A DNA stretch of 26,232 bases from Candidatus Cloacimonadota bacterium (GTDB lineage Bacteria > Cloacimonadota > Cloacimonadia > JGIOTU-2), in assembly GCA_016932035.1 (NCBI GenBank), contig JAFGDR010000021.1, positions 1-26,232 on the forward strand. Reading direction: 5' to 3'. Position numbers and translations under genes: made by a program. The notes beneath the pieces are model-generated. The model was not told where the DNA came from, did no database searches, and was given only the letters and a program-made list of their open reading frames with translations. This document shows positions 8,359-17,316 of the stretch, piece by piece; positions within the stretch are counted from its first letter, which is position 1, and every line of letters begins with the position of its first letter.

Positions 8359-10428
8359 CTACTTTTCCTTCAAAACAGATAGGATTTGAAGCGGAACTTC
8401 CACAAACAACGGACGTCGAGTGTTAAAAGTAATATCATCGAGGGCAAATCCCTCCTCCCTGTACATCCGCAATAACAATGACTCACAAGTTTTTCCGCCG
8501 CAGGCACCCATTCCGGCACGGGTCAACTGCTTGAGTTGGTTCATATCAGTAATACCTCTTCGTATCCATTTCCTTATTTCACCAGCTGTCACTCGTTCAC
8601 ATCTGCATACGATTGTTGAATCATCGATTGTATCAATAAGGGGACTTTCCCAAGCTGCTGATACATGTGAAGCTTGGATGCGTAGACCGGCAATTTTCTT
8701 CGCGATATGATGAGGAGCTTTTGCCTGTACAATCTGAGTTTTTGTTTTTGTATCACGAACTTTTAAAACGATCAATTCATCAAGCAATTTACCATCTATA
8801 TCTACAACATAAATAGATAGCCCGGGTTCAATAGGATGATTACCAACTTCATATGGAATTGAAACGGTCGGAAAGTTAGAATCTTTTCTAAAGTCGACCA
8901 ATGTAATAGCTAGTGCAGGACAGATAGATAGGCACTGCATGCATCCTGTGCATTTACCCTCAAACATAGGGAGTCCAAGCAGGCTATCATCTTTAATTTT
9001 AATTTGATCCAAGGGGCATACTGATGTACAAGGATTACACGGAATCTCTTGAACACAGTGAAAAACAGGAAATACTCCTTCTTTGTATTCAGGTAGTTTA
9101 TATGGTAATGTTCGCTGAGGAGGACTCTTCAAGATTTCTGCTTTTTCATTCCATTCTTCAGGGATTTCCTCTTTAGATACTCCTAAAGCTTGAGCAATTT
9201 TGATACCAGTTATCTTCCCGTTGAACATTGCAGATGAAGCTTCGGCTATCTCATAGGCATCTCCCGTTGAAAATACAGACATCCCAGCTTCTTTTGCTTC
9301 CCTATGGAATTCATCGATGGGATTTAAGCCAACTGCAATCAGAATCGTATCACAATCGATTGTTTTCTCAGTTCCTAAAATTGGATTGAACTCCTTATCC
9401 ACTTCTGCGATCGTTATCGATTCAACCTCATTTAAACCATTTGCAGATAGAATTGTATGAGATGTATAAATCGGTACACCTAAACGATGGAGTTTGTCTT
9501 TATGTACTTTATATCCTCCGCATTCGCAAAGCGCTTCAGCAAGACCGACCACATCTATACCTGCTTGAAGAGCATGATAGCCGGCTATGAGTCCAACATT
9601 CCCACCTCCGATAATAAAAATCCTTTGTGATGGAAGAACAAGATCCCGATTCACAAGTGTTTGAAATGCACCTGCACCATACACTCCGGGAAGTGTGTTG
9701 CCTGGAAAAACAAGCATTTTTTCCCGAGCACCTGCCGCATTTAGAACGATCTTCGGTTTCACTAAAATATATGAGTTTTCTTTAAGAATACCGACTTTCT
9801 GGTCGCTGAAAACATATAACACCGTACTATTCGTCCAGACCGTTGCAGAATCGAATTGTAAAAGGTCATCAGAAAGAATTTTTGCAATATCGATACCTCT
9901 TGTTCCAGCATAGCAATCTTTTATTGATCCAAAAAATTTATGCGTTTGAAGAACAAGCTTCCCGCCGAGTTCAGACTTGTCATCAACTAAAATAAGTGGA
10001 ATTTCTTGTTTTGACAGCTCTATTGCAGCTGAAAGTCCAGATGGTCCCCCCCCAATGATCAGGACATCTGTTTCATATTCTTTGATCGGTTCGAATGTAG
10101 GATGTTCATGTACTTCAGGAAGCTCCGGCAATCCTTCACAACTTTGTACGATCATGTTCTCGATTACAGGTGTCATACATGATTTCACCGGTATGCCATT
10201 AGCGATTACCGTACATTGAGCGCATTGTCCATTCGCACAAAAGATCCCCTGCGGACTGCTATCTTTAATATGATGACCGAAGATATGCACACCGTTTGCA
10301 AATAAAGCTGAAGCGATCATCTCACCCTCTTGGGCAAATATCTTCCGGTCATTCCAATAGAATGGTACTTTCTTCTTAACCTTTACATCAAGAATTGGAT
10401 GTTCTTTGATTCGAAACTGGTCTTCCAT
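8359..10428 (-). CDS. Multi-cluster iron-sulfur FAD/NAD oxidoreductase (HcnA-HcnB fusion with ferredoxin; sarcosine oxidase alpha-like)
   Basis: A 689-residue fusion with four cofactor modules. Residues ~20-90 form a 2Fe-2S domain (Cys64, 69, 72, 84). Residues ~120-420 form a pyridine-nucleotide disulfide-type oxidoreductase with G-G-G-P-S-G (126-131) for FAD and G-G-G-N-V-G (274-279) for a second dinucleotide. Residues ~455-510 form a two-cluster ferredoxin (Cys458, 464, 467, 471 and Cys493, 496, 499, 503). Residues ~600-655 form a BFD-like 2Fe-2S domain (Cys608, 610, 643, 648). In the related hydrogen cyanide synthase and proline dehydrogenase systems these are separate small proteins; here they sit on one chain. 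The first ferredoxin cluster has a C-x5-C spacing instead of C-x2-C. It presumably passes electrons from the downstream DAO subunit to a carrier such as ferredoxin or NAD. It lies 18 nt after the sugar dehydrogenase. Confidence 0.88.
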   Translation of the reverse strand: MEDQFRIKEHPILDVKVKKKVPFYWNDRKIFAQEGEMIASALFANGVHIFGHHIKDSSPQGIFCANGQCAQCTVIANGIPVKSCMTPVIENMIVQSCEGLPELPEVHEHPTFEPIKEYETDVLIIGGGPSGLSAAIELSKQEIPLILVDDKSELGGKLVLQTHKFFGSIKDCYAGTRGIDIAKILSDDLLQFDSATVWTNSTVLYVFSDQKVGILKENSYILVKPKIVLNAAGAREKMLVFPGNTLPGVYGAGAFQTLVNRDLVLPSQRIFIIGGGNVGLIAGYHALQAGIDVVGLAEALCECGGYKVHKDKLHRLGVPIYTSHTILSANGLNEVESITIAEVDKEFNPILGTEKTIDCDTILIAVGLNPIDEFHREAKEAGMSVFSTGDAYEIAEASSAMFNGKITGIKIAQALGVSKEEIPEEWNEKAEILKSPPQRTLPYKLPEYKEGVFPVFHCVQEIPCNPCTSVCPLDQIKIKDDSLLGLPMFEGKCTGCMQCLSICPALAITLVDFRKDSNFPTVSIPYEVGNHPIEPGLSIYVVDIDGKLLDELIVLKVRDTKTKTQIVQAKAPHHIAKKIAGLRIQASHVSAAWESPLIDTIDDSTIVCRCERVTAGEIRKWIRRGITDMNQLKQLTRAGMGACGGKTCESLLLRMYREEGFALDDITFNTRRPLFVEVPLQILSVLKEK

Positions 10429-10446
10429 TTTATTATCCGAAGTTCA

Positions 10447-11997
10447 TTATTGTAGTGACTTGTTAAGCTCTTCAATATGCCCTTTACCGACACCGATGAC
10501 TCTGCAACCCATCTTGAGATATTGGGCGATCTTCTCATCAGTTAAGAAATTCGAGCAATCAACGATCAGCGGCTTCCGTCCACACATTGCAACTACTTCT
10601 TTTGGCTCTAGTGCTTTATATGCTTTATGACCTACTGCAAAGACAACAATATCAGCATCATTAAGTGTTTTTTGTAAATCCTTCTCAACTCGCATATCAC
10701 CCAGTTCAGGCCAGACTTCCACAAGCGGGTCGTGTACAGAAATGATCGCATCTTTTTCCATTAGATGTTCCCAGAGCAACTTCGACGGAGAATGCCTTGT
10801 ATCTGCTACATTTTGTAAATAGGATACACCAAGAATTGCGATTCGTTTATCCTGTAAATTTGGGCATGCTTTCTCGATAATTTCAAGCGTATGTAAAGGC
10901 ATAAGATCATTAATATTGACCGCACCGACAGCCATAGGAAGTTTTTCTTCCAGTCCAAAAAGTGCTTCCGCAGCCCAGTTTGCAAGTACAGGATCTTTTG
11001 TAAGGCAGTATCCGCCAACTCCCAGACTCGGACGCAGCATGTTATCGTGTGTACCCTGTCTCACTTTTATCGATTGAATCACATCAAAAAGATTAACCCC
11101 AATACTCTCTGCAAATTTTGCCCATTCGAACATGAGGGCAATATTCGTTGCTCGGTATGAATTTTCAAGCACTTTTGCCATCTCAGAGGCATTAGTATGA
11201 CTTAACCTGCAGATTGGATAATGCTCCGTATCAAGTACATTCCTCAGGAATTCTTCAGCAAGATCAGCTGCTTTTTTGTTAATCCCGGAAAAAGTTCTCC
11301 AATAATTTCTGATCGAACTCACATACCTGGAACCGGGCATAACACGTTCGTATGAATGAGCGATCATGGGAGGAGTTGTCTCTACATCGATACCCCGTTT
11401 CGTGAACTCTTCTTCGATAACCGGTTTTACGATTTTTTCTGAAGTACCGGGAGGTACTGTTGTTTCAATGAGTATTAAACACTCCGGTTTGATACTTCTA
11501 CCAATTGTCCTCATGCCCTTTTTGAAGGCATTCAAGTCGCAGTATCCTTCCTCAGCTTTTCCGAGTAACGGTTTCTGGGCATCGAGCTGTATATCGACAA
11601 CAACAATATCAGCAAATTTAAAAACATCAGGATGCCAGGTTGCACGTAATGTTCTCTTTTCTTTTACGCAGCGAGGGAATATCTTTGGTATTTCGGGATC
11701 TGCTGCACTCACCGGCGGAACACCACTGTTTATAACTGGTATTTTCCAATAAGACCGTCTCGAAACAAGATCATTACCATGGACAAAATATAAAGGGTTA
11801 CCATTGTCATCTTCGGCATCTGCTACAACAGCCGCCATGACCGATCCGACAAATCCCATACCTTGAACTACAACGATCTTTCTCCCCTTTTTTCTTTCTT
11901 CTTCAGATATTGATTGAAGTGTTTTTAATTCCTGAATACTTTCTTCTTCAGTTGGAAATTGATAAACAGTTCCATCTGGAGCAACTGATACTGACAT
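10447..11997 (-). CDS. Nucleotide-sugar dehydrogenase (UDP-glucose/UDP-ManNAc dehydrogenase family)
   Basis: A 516-residue member of the UDP-glucose/GDP-mannose dehydrogenase family, which oxidises the C6 hydroxyl of an NDP-sugar to a carboxylate in two NAD-dependent steps. Visible are the NAD motif G-M-G-F-V-G (46-51), I-L-I-E-T-T-V-P-P-G-T (175-185), the catalytic Cys331 in G-V-G-G-Y-C-L-T-K-D-P (326-336), and a C-terminal Rossmann-like domain with S-Y-L-Q-N-V-A-D-T-R-H-S-P. It is longer than the usual ~430 residues: there is a ~40-residue N-terminal lead and an insertion just after the NAD motif (D-A-E-D-D-N-G-N-P). The start at 11997 is fixed by AGGAGG four bases upstream; a longer frame from 12018 would bury that site. 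The product is probably a uronic acid for envelope glycans; which one is unknown. Confidence 0.9.
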   Translation of the reverse strand: MSVSVAPDGTVYQFPTEEESIQELKTLQSISEEERKKGRKIVVVQGMGFVGSVMAAVVADAEDDNGNPLYFVHGNDLVSRRSYWKIPVINSGVPPVSAADPEIPKIFPRCVKEKRTLRATWHPDVFKFADIVVVDIQLDAQKPLLGKAEEGYCDLNAFKKGMRTIGRSIKPECLILIETTVPPGTSEKIVKPVIEEEFTKRGIDVETTPPMIAHSYERVMPGSRYVSSIRNYWRTFSGINKKAADLAEEFLRNVLDTEHYPICRLSHTNASEMAKVLENSYRATNIALMFEWAKFAESIGVNLFDVIQSIKVRQGTHDNMLRPSLGVGGYCLTKDPVLANWAAEALFGLEEKLPMAVGAVNINDLMPLHTLEIIEKACPNLQDKRIAILGVSYLQNVADTRHSPSKLLWEHLMEKDAIISVHDPLVEVWPELGDMRVEKDLQKTLNDADIVVFAVGHKAYKALEPKEVVAMCGRKPLIVDCSNFLTDEKIAQYLKMGCRVIGVGKGHIEELNKSLQ

Positions 11998-12001
11998 GTA
12001 T

Positions 12002-12007
12002 CCTCCT
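12002..12007 (-). promoter_or_regulatory. Shine-Dalgarno site of the nucleotide-sugar dehydrogenase
   Basis: AGGAGG on the minus strand, four bases before the ATG at 11997. It decides the start over the in-frame ATG at 12018, which has no comparable site. Confidence 0.8.
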
Positions 12008-12071
12008 AAAAAAATCATCCTAACAAAAGAGGATGTATCTCTCTTTTTTAGGGGCTCTTTCCAGTGTCAAG

Positions 12072-12107
12072 AATTTCACTGTGCATGGGTATAATTCACT
12101 GATACAT
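12072..12107. promoter_or_regulatory. Direct repeat in the divergent promoter region, candidate operator with -10-like hexamer
   Basis: Between the divergent sugar dehydrogenase and nucleoside kinase genes, AATTTCACTGTGCAT (12072-12086) and AATTCACTGATACAT (12093-12107) form an imperfect direct repeat. The shared TTCACTG cores are 20 bp apart, about two helical turns. A TATAAT hexamer (12090-12095, plus strand) lies between them without a good -35 partner. A minus-strand TTGACA (12070-12065) and a plus-strand TTGACA (12127-12132) flank it, each without a clear -10. A regulator site is an inference. Confidence 0.3.
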
Positions 12108-12170
12108 ATTCGGGTGTTGAAAAATTTGACAAGGATTTAGAAGGTTGATGATTGGGCTCAAGGTTTTATT

Positions 12171-13826
12171 ATGGAAATTAAAATTATAGAAAATGGTAAC
12201 GTGAGCAAAATATGCTCGTGTAATAAAGAGATAACTCCTCTTTTACTCATGAAAAAAGAATATATTCGGTCAGAACATCAAATTGTTGCTGCTAAGGTAG
12301 ATAATATTCTCTGTTCCTTGGAATATATGATTACTTCAGACTGCGAAGTTGAGTACATCAACCTTGGAACACGAGAAGGTCTCCGCATCTATCAAAACTC
12401 CCTTATTTTCATATTTATGAGAGCAGTTCACGAACTTTTTGAGAGACCAAAAATTCAAGTAAAACACTCGCTTGGTGATGGATTTTATATTGAAACATAT
12501 TCAAGGTTTTTATTAACAGAAAGTGATGTTGAAAAAGTTCAAAAGAGAATGGAACATCTTATCGAAGAAGATGAACCTTTCGAACCGCTCTACCTTTCAA
12601 CCAGACAAGCATATCAGTATTTTCAGGATGATGAAATAAAGACAAAGATGCTGGACTACTATCCAGGAAAAAATATCCTCATATATAAATATGCAGAGCT
12701 CTATGATTTTTTCAATGGACCACTCGTTCCCTCCTCGGGCTATTGTAAATTATTTGATTTGAGATATGTCCCACCCGGTCTTATTCTTCGCTTTCCTACT
12801 GTTGACTATCCAGACAGGGTCGGAGTCTTTCGTCCGCTTCCGAACCTGCTTAAGATCTTTACCGAATATGAACGCTGGGGAAATATCCTCAATCTCTCAT
12901 ATGTATCTTCCTTAAACAGGAAAGTTGAGAATTTCGAGATCAATGAGATCATACAAATTTCAGAAGCATTACATGAAAAAAAGATTGCTGAAATCGCTGA
13001 AGATATCCATGAAAAAAGAAATTCCGGACTCGTAGTCCTCATCTCAGGTCCATCAGCATCCGGGAAAACTACATTTGTAAAACGTCTTGCTATTCAATTA
13101 AAAGTGATCGGTCTCTCGTCTCTTTTGATCTCCCTCGATAATTATTTCCTTGATCGAGAAATCACGCCTAAGGATAACCACGGTGAGTTTGATTTTGAAT
13201 CGATCAATGCGCTTGATAAAGAACTAATCAATCATCATATCGAACAGCTGCTCATTGGAAAAATGGTCGAAGTTCCAAAGTACAATTTCAGGGACGGAAA
13301 ACGAGAACAGCATGGCACAAAAGTCCAGATGGGCAAGGATCAGGTTATACTTCTTGAAGGCATTCATGGTCTGAACGATGCACTTACTCCATCCATTAAA
13401 CGAAAAAACAAATATAAGATATATGTAAGTGCTCTCACGCAACTGAACCTTGATAACCTGAATCGTATCTCAACATCCGATACACGTATTATTCGAAGAA
13501 TTGTAAGAGATACGTTTTTCCGTGGTTATGATGCCGAGCAGACCATAAAAAGATGGGACTCAATTCGTGCAGGTGAGAGAAAGTTTGTTTTCTCATTCCA
13601 GGAAGAAGCTGATGTGATGTTCAATTCTGCACTTGTATATGAACTTGGTGTTCTGAAACGAATTGCGATACCTGAACTGATGAAGATCACTCAGGAAAGT
13701 GAGCAGTACTCTGAAGCTCAGAGACTGATAAATCTGTTATCTTTTTTTGTAACTATTCCCGAAATAACAATACCGAGAAATTCTATTTTACGTGAATTCA
13801 TAAAAGGCAGCGATTTCGATTATTAG
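12171..13826 (+). CDS. Uridine-kinase-like nucleoside kinase with threonyl-tRNA-synthetase-like N-terminal region
   Basis: A 551-residue two-part protein. Residues 1-~60 resemble a TGS domain, and ~70-240 resemble the second N-terminal domain of threonyl-tRNA synthetase (note L-G-D-G-F-Y-I-E-T at 101-109). The H-x-x-x-H metal pair of the synthetase editing site is not seen where it would be expected (I-F-M-R-A-V-H). From ~285 a P-loop kinase follows with G-P-S-A-S-G-K-T-T (293-301), L-D-N-Y-F-L-D and V-I-L-L-E-G-I-H-G, matching the uridine kinase/phosphoribulokinase family. This fused architecture is known from Thermotoga and Firmicutes as a nucleoside kinase. It probably phosphorylates nucleosides for salvage; guaB follows 18 nt downstream, in keeping with a nucleotide role. 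The exact nucleoside and the function of the N-terminal part are not known. Confidence 0.85.
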   Translation: MEIKIIENGNVSKICSCNKEITPLLLMKKEYIRSEHQIVAAKVDNILCSLEYMITSDCEVEYINLGTREGLRIYQNSLIFIFMRAVHELFERPKIQVKHSLGDGFYIETYSRFLLTESDVEKVQKRMEHLIEEDEPFEPLYLSTRQAYQYFQDDEIKTKMLDYYPGKNILIYKYAELYDFFNGPLVPSSGYCKLFDLRYVPPGLILRFPTVDYPDRVGVFRPLPNLLKIFTEYERWGNILNLSYVSSLNRKVENFEINEIIQISEALHEKKIAEIAEDIHEKRNSGLVVLISGPSASGKTTFVKRLAIQLKVIGLSSLLISLDNYFLDREITPKDNHGEFDFESINALDKELINHHIEQLLIGKMVEVPKYNFRDGKREQHGTKVQMGKDQVILLEGIHGLNDALTPSIKRKNKYKIYVSALTQLNLDNLNRISTSDTRIIRRIVRDTFFRGYDAEQTIKRWDSIRAGERKFVFSFQEEADVMFNSALVYELGVLKRIAIPELMKITQESEQYSEAQRLINLLSFFVTIPEITIPRNSILREFIKGSDFDY

Positions 13827-15317
<1,491 letters not shown>

Positions 15318-15441
15318 TTAAATAATAGAGGAAGGAGTGAAGAAGCGTGCTGTTCTCGAATCATCCCGATAAATCAGGACGATTTAAGTCCAGTATCTAA
15401 GAAGTGGTTCTCAACGAAGTGTGAATCGCTGACATAACAAT

Positions 15442-16074
15442 CTATTTCCCCCGATTATCCTCCCACAAAAGCTTATGCAACTGAACATTCAGCCTAATCG
15501 ACAGTTTTGTTTCAAGAATCCAATCGGCTAACTTAGTCACATCGAGTTTATCAAATACGGGAGAAAACAGTAATTGAAACCTATGCAGGTTATACTTCTC
15601 AATAACATGAATCCCCCATTCAAAATCCTGCCTGTCTGCGACCACGAATTTGAGTTCATCCTTTTCATTGAAATACTTTATATTATCCCACAACATCCTA
15701 TTACTCATGCCGCTGGATGGAGTCTTGAAATCAACGATCTTAATAACTTGCTTTGGTACATTCTCCAATGAAATCGAGTTGTTGGTTTCCAGCAAGACTT
15801 TATACTTTTTTTTTATCAAAAGCTTTATGAGCTCAATAGTCTCGCTTTGAAGAAGTGGCTCTCCACCAGTAATTTCCACAAGCTTCACCGGATGATATTT
15901 CTCAATTTCTTTTATGATTTCTTCTACTGATAGTGTCAATTCAGATTCATACGCATACTTAGTATCGCAGTATGAGCATCGGAGATTACATCCTGCAAGT
16001 CGCACAAAAACATAAGGGAGTCCAACATATGAGGACTCCCCTTGCAAACTACAAAAAATTTCAGATAGTTCCAT
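15442..16074 (-). CDS. queE: 7-carboxy-7-deazaguanine synthase (radical SAM)
   Basis: A 210-residue radical-SAM enzyme making 7-carboxy-7-deazaguanine from 6-carboxytetrahydropterin, a step in queuosine precursor synthesis. The N-terminus reads E-I-F-C-S-L-Q-G-E-S with the G-x-P-x-x-F-V-R-L substrate loop. The 4Fe-4S cluster motif is C-N-L-R-C-S-Y-C (Cys29, 33, 36), with the C-x3-C-x2-C spacing, followed by D-T. The SAM-binding I-T-G-G-E-P motif starts at about 68. Size matches QueE rather than pyruvate formate-lyase activases. Its start overlaps the upstream amidohydrolase stop (TAATG), so it is translationally coupled. No queC, queD or queF lies in the window. Confidence 0.92.
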   Translation of the reverse strand: MELSEIFCSLQGESSYVGLPYVFVRLAGCNLRCSYCDTKYAYESELTLSVEEIIKEIEKYHPVKLVEITGGEPLLQSETIELIKLLIKKKYKVLLETNNSISLENVPKQVIKIVDFKTPSSGMSNRMLWDNIKYFNEKDELKFVVADRQDFEWGIHVIEKYNLHRFQLLFSPVFDKLDVTKLADWILETKLSIRLNVQLHKLLWEDNRGK

Positions 16075-17288
16075 TAAAAGGGCATATAATCAAAATGCTT
16101 TTTATATCCTAATTTTTTCTCGATTTTCTTCAATATCTCTTCTGGATGCCCTGTAACGAACATCTTGTCATCGTTGCATTCGAAGAGATAATAATCCTTG
16201 GCATCCCAAGCAAAATATTTCAGGTATTCGACCTTACCAAAGATCGGTTTCCCGACATACATAAGCAATTCTATATCACACATTGTCAGTGATACTAGAT
16301 TTTCATAGGGATCTTTTTTGTTCATCTTTGTCAGGAGTAGATTTGCATCCGAATCCTCTTCGATCATACCATGATAGGAATCGAGCATAAGCGCTTTTGC
16401 AGGATTCTCAGTAACCATCTTAAATAACATCTTATCTGAGATTTCAGGGAAATTTTGTTTTGTATATATGATCTCTTTAAGCAGGTTTGTGCTTCCCGAA
16501 AGGGTAGAGTCCGTTCCAAGGCAAATGTTGATCCCGAGTCTCAAAACAGTATCAATATCCAATGTCGTGCCAAGCAGATAGATATTCGAGTTTGGACACC
16601 AGGCAATACTCGCTCCAATCTCTTTTACCATTTTGAATTGTTCAGTCGTGAGAGCTGTGCAGTGTACCAGGATCGAATTTTTCTTGAGAAGCCCCTGATC
16701 AACAAGTCCTACAAACTCGCTTCGGGCAAGATCGTCACTGCCTTCTGCTAGATGAATGATAAAAGGGACCTTTCCTTTAGTCTTTTTCATCTCTTCTGCG
16801 AGTTCATCACCTCCCCACCAATTTTTTCCATTGATGGAGTGCCCCTGCTGGTAATCAGATAAAATTTTAATTGGGAAAGCTTGATAATATTCATCTTTCT
16901 GGCGCGGAACGTGATCCTGCACAATCGTCACTCCCGAGAAAATGTTTTTATAAACACCAAGCATTGCAAGATCGATTCCAGGCTCTTCAAGGAGATGACC
17001 AACCGGTGATTTAAGATATTTATCTCTTTCTTTTACCGGTTCTGAATCATTAAGTTCTTCAACCCAAACGCTTGTGTTTTTATAGGGTCTGCTTGGTGCT
17101 CCTTTAGGAACCCAATTGCCCACAAGATGGTCGTGTATGTTAATCAGAGAAGGATATGCAACAAGACCTTTGCAGTCCGCCTGGACTTTGTCATATGACT
17201 TGTCGGAAAATTTTCCGTTTGTTATACATACATTTCCAGTACCATACTCTCTGGCATTTTTCACAACTAAAACATTCGTAAATTCCAT
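16074..17288 (-). CDS. Amidohydrolase-superfamily metal-dependent hydrolase (ATZ/TRZ-like)
   Basis: A 404-residue cytoplasmic amidohydrolase with a complete metal-site set: H-D-H (52-54), His179 in F-I-I-H-L-A-E-G, His209 in L-V-H-C, and Asp260 in L-G-T-D-S. This pattern is that of the cyclic-nucleobase deaminase / chlorohydrolase branch (guanine deaminase, S-adenosylhomocysteine deaminase and relatives). The substrate is not recognisable. It is coupled by TAATG to queE and follows the ferredoxin-EtfA gene after a short gap. A role with a pterin or deazapurine intermediate is conceivable from the coupling, but that is speculation. I chose the ATG at 17288; the frame could begin three codons earlier at a TTG. 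Neither choice has a strong Shine-Dalgarno site. Confidence 0.8.
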   Translation of the reverse strand: MEFTNVLVVKNAREYGTGNVCITNGKFSDKSYDKVQADCKGLVAYPSLINIHDHLVGNWVPKGAPSRPYKNTSVWVEELNDSEPVKERDKYLKSPVGHLLEEPGIDLAMLGVYKNIFSGVTIVQDHVPRQKDEYYQAFPIKILSDYQQGHSINGKNWWGGDELAEEMKKTKGKVPFIIHLAEGSDDLARSEFVGLVDQGLLKKNSILVHCTALTTEQFKMVKEIGASIAWCPNSNIYLLGTTLDIDTVLRLGINICLGTDSTLSGSTNLLKEIIYTKQNFPEISDKMLFKMVTENPAKALMLDSYHGMIEEDSDANLLLTKMNKKDPYENLVSLTMCDIELLMYVGKPIFGKVEYLKYFAWDAKDYYLFECNDDKMFVTGHPEEILKKIEKKLGYKKHFDYMPF

Positions 17289-17316
17289 TGTTACCAACTT
17301 TATATCATATAAAATA

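Noticed and set aside
11998-12018. Longer start for the nucleotide-sugar dehydrogenase at the ATG of 12018
   Set aside because: The extra seven codons contain the AGGAGG Shine-Dalgarno sequence of the ATG at 11997.
15359-15391. Overlapping weak inverted repeats (AATCATCC/GGACGATT, GGAC/GTCC) between guaB and queE as a bidirectional terminator
   Set aside because: Short stems with a mismatch, and no T-run on either strand.
15347-15400. Possible small frame GTG...TAA after a GAGGAAGGAG sequence, 17 residues
   Set aside because: Too short, no recognisable content, and a purine-rich run alone is weak evidence for translation.
15416-15428. GAAGTGTGAATCG here and its reverse complement at 25483-25495, both intergenic
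   Set aside because: A shared 13-mer is expected by chance several times when all pairs in 26 kb on both strands are compared, and the flanks do not match.
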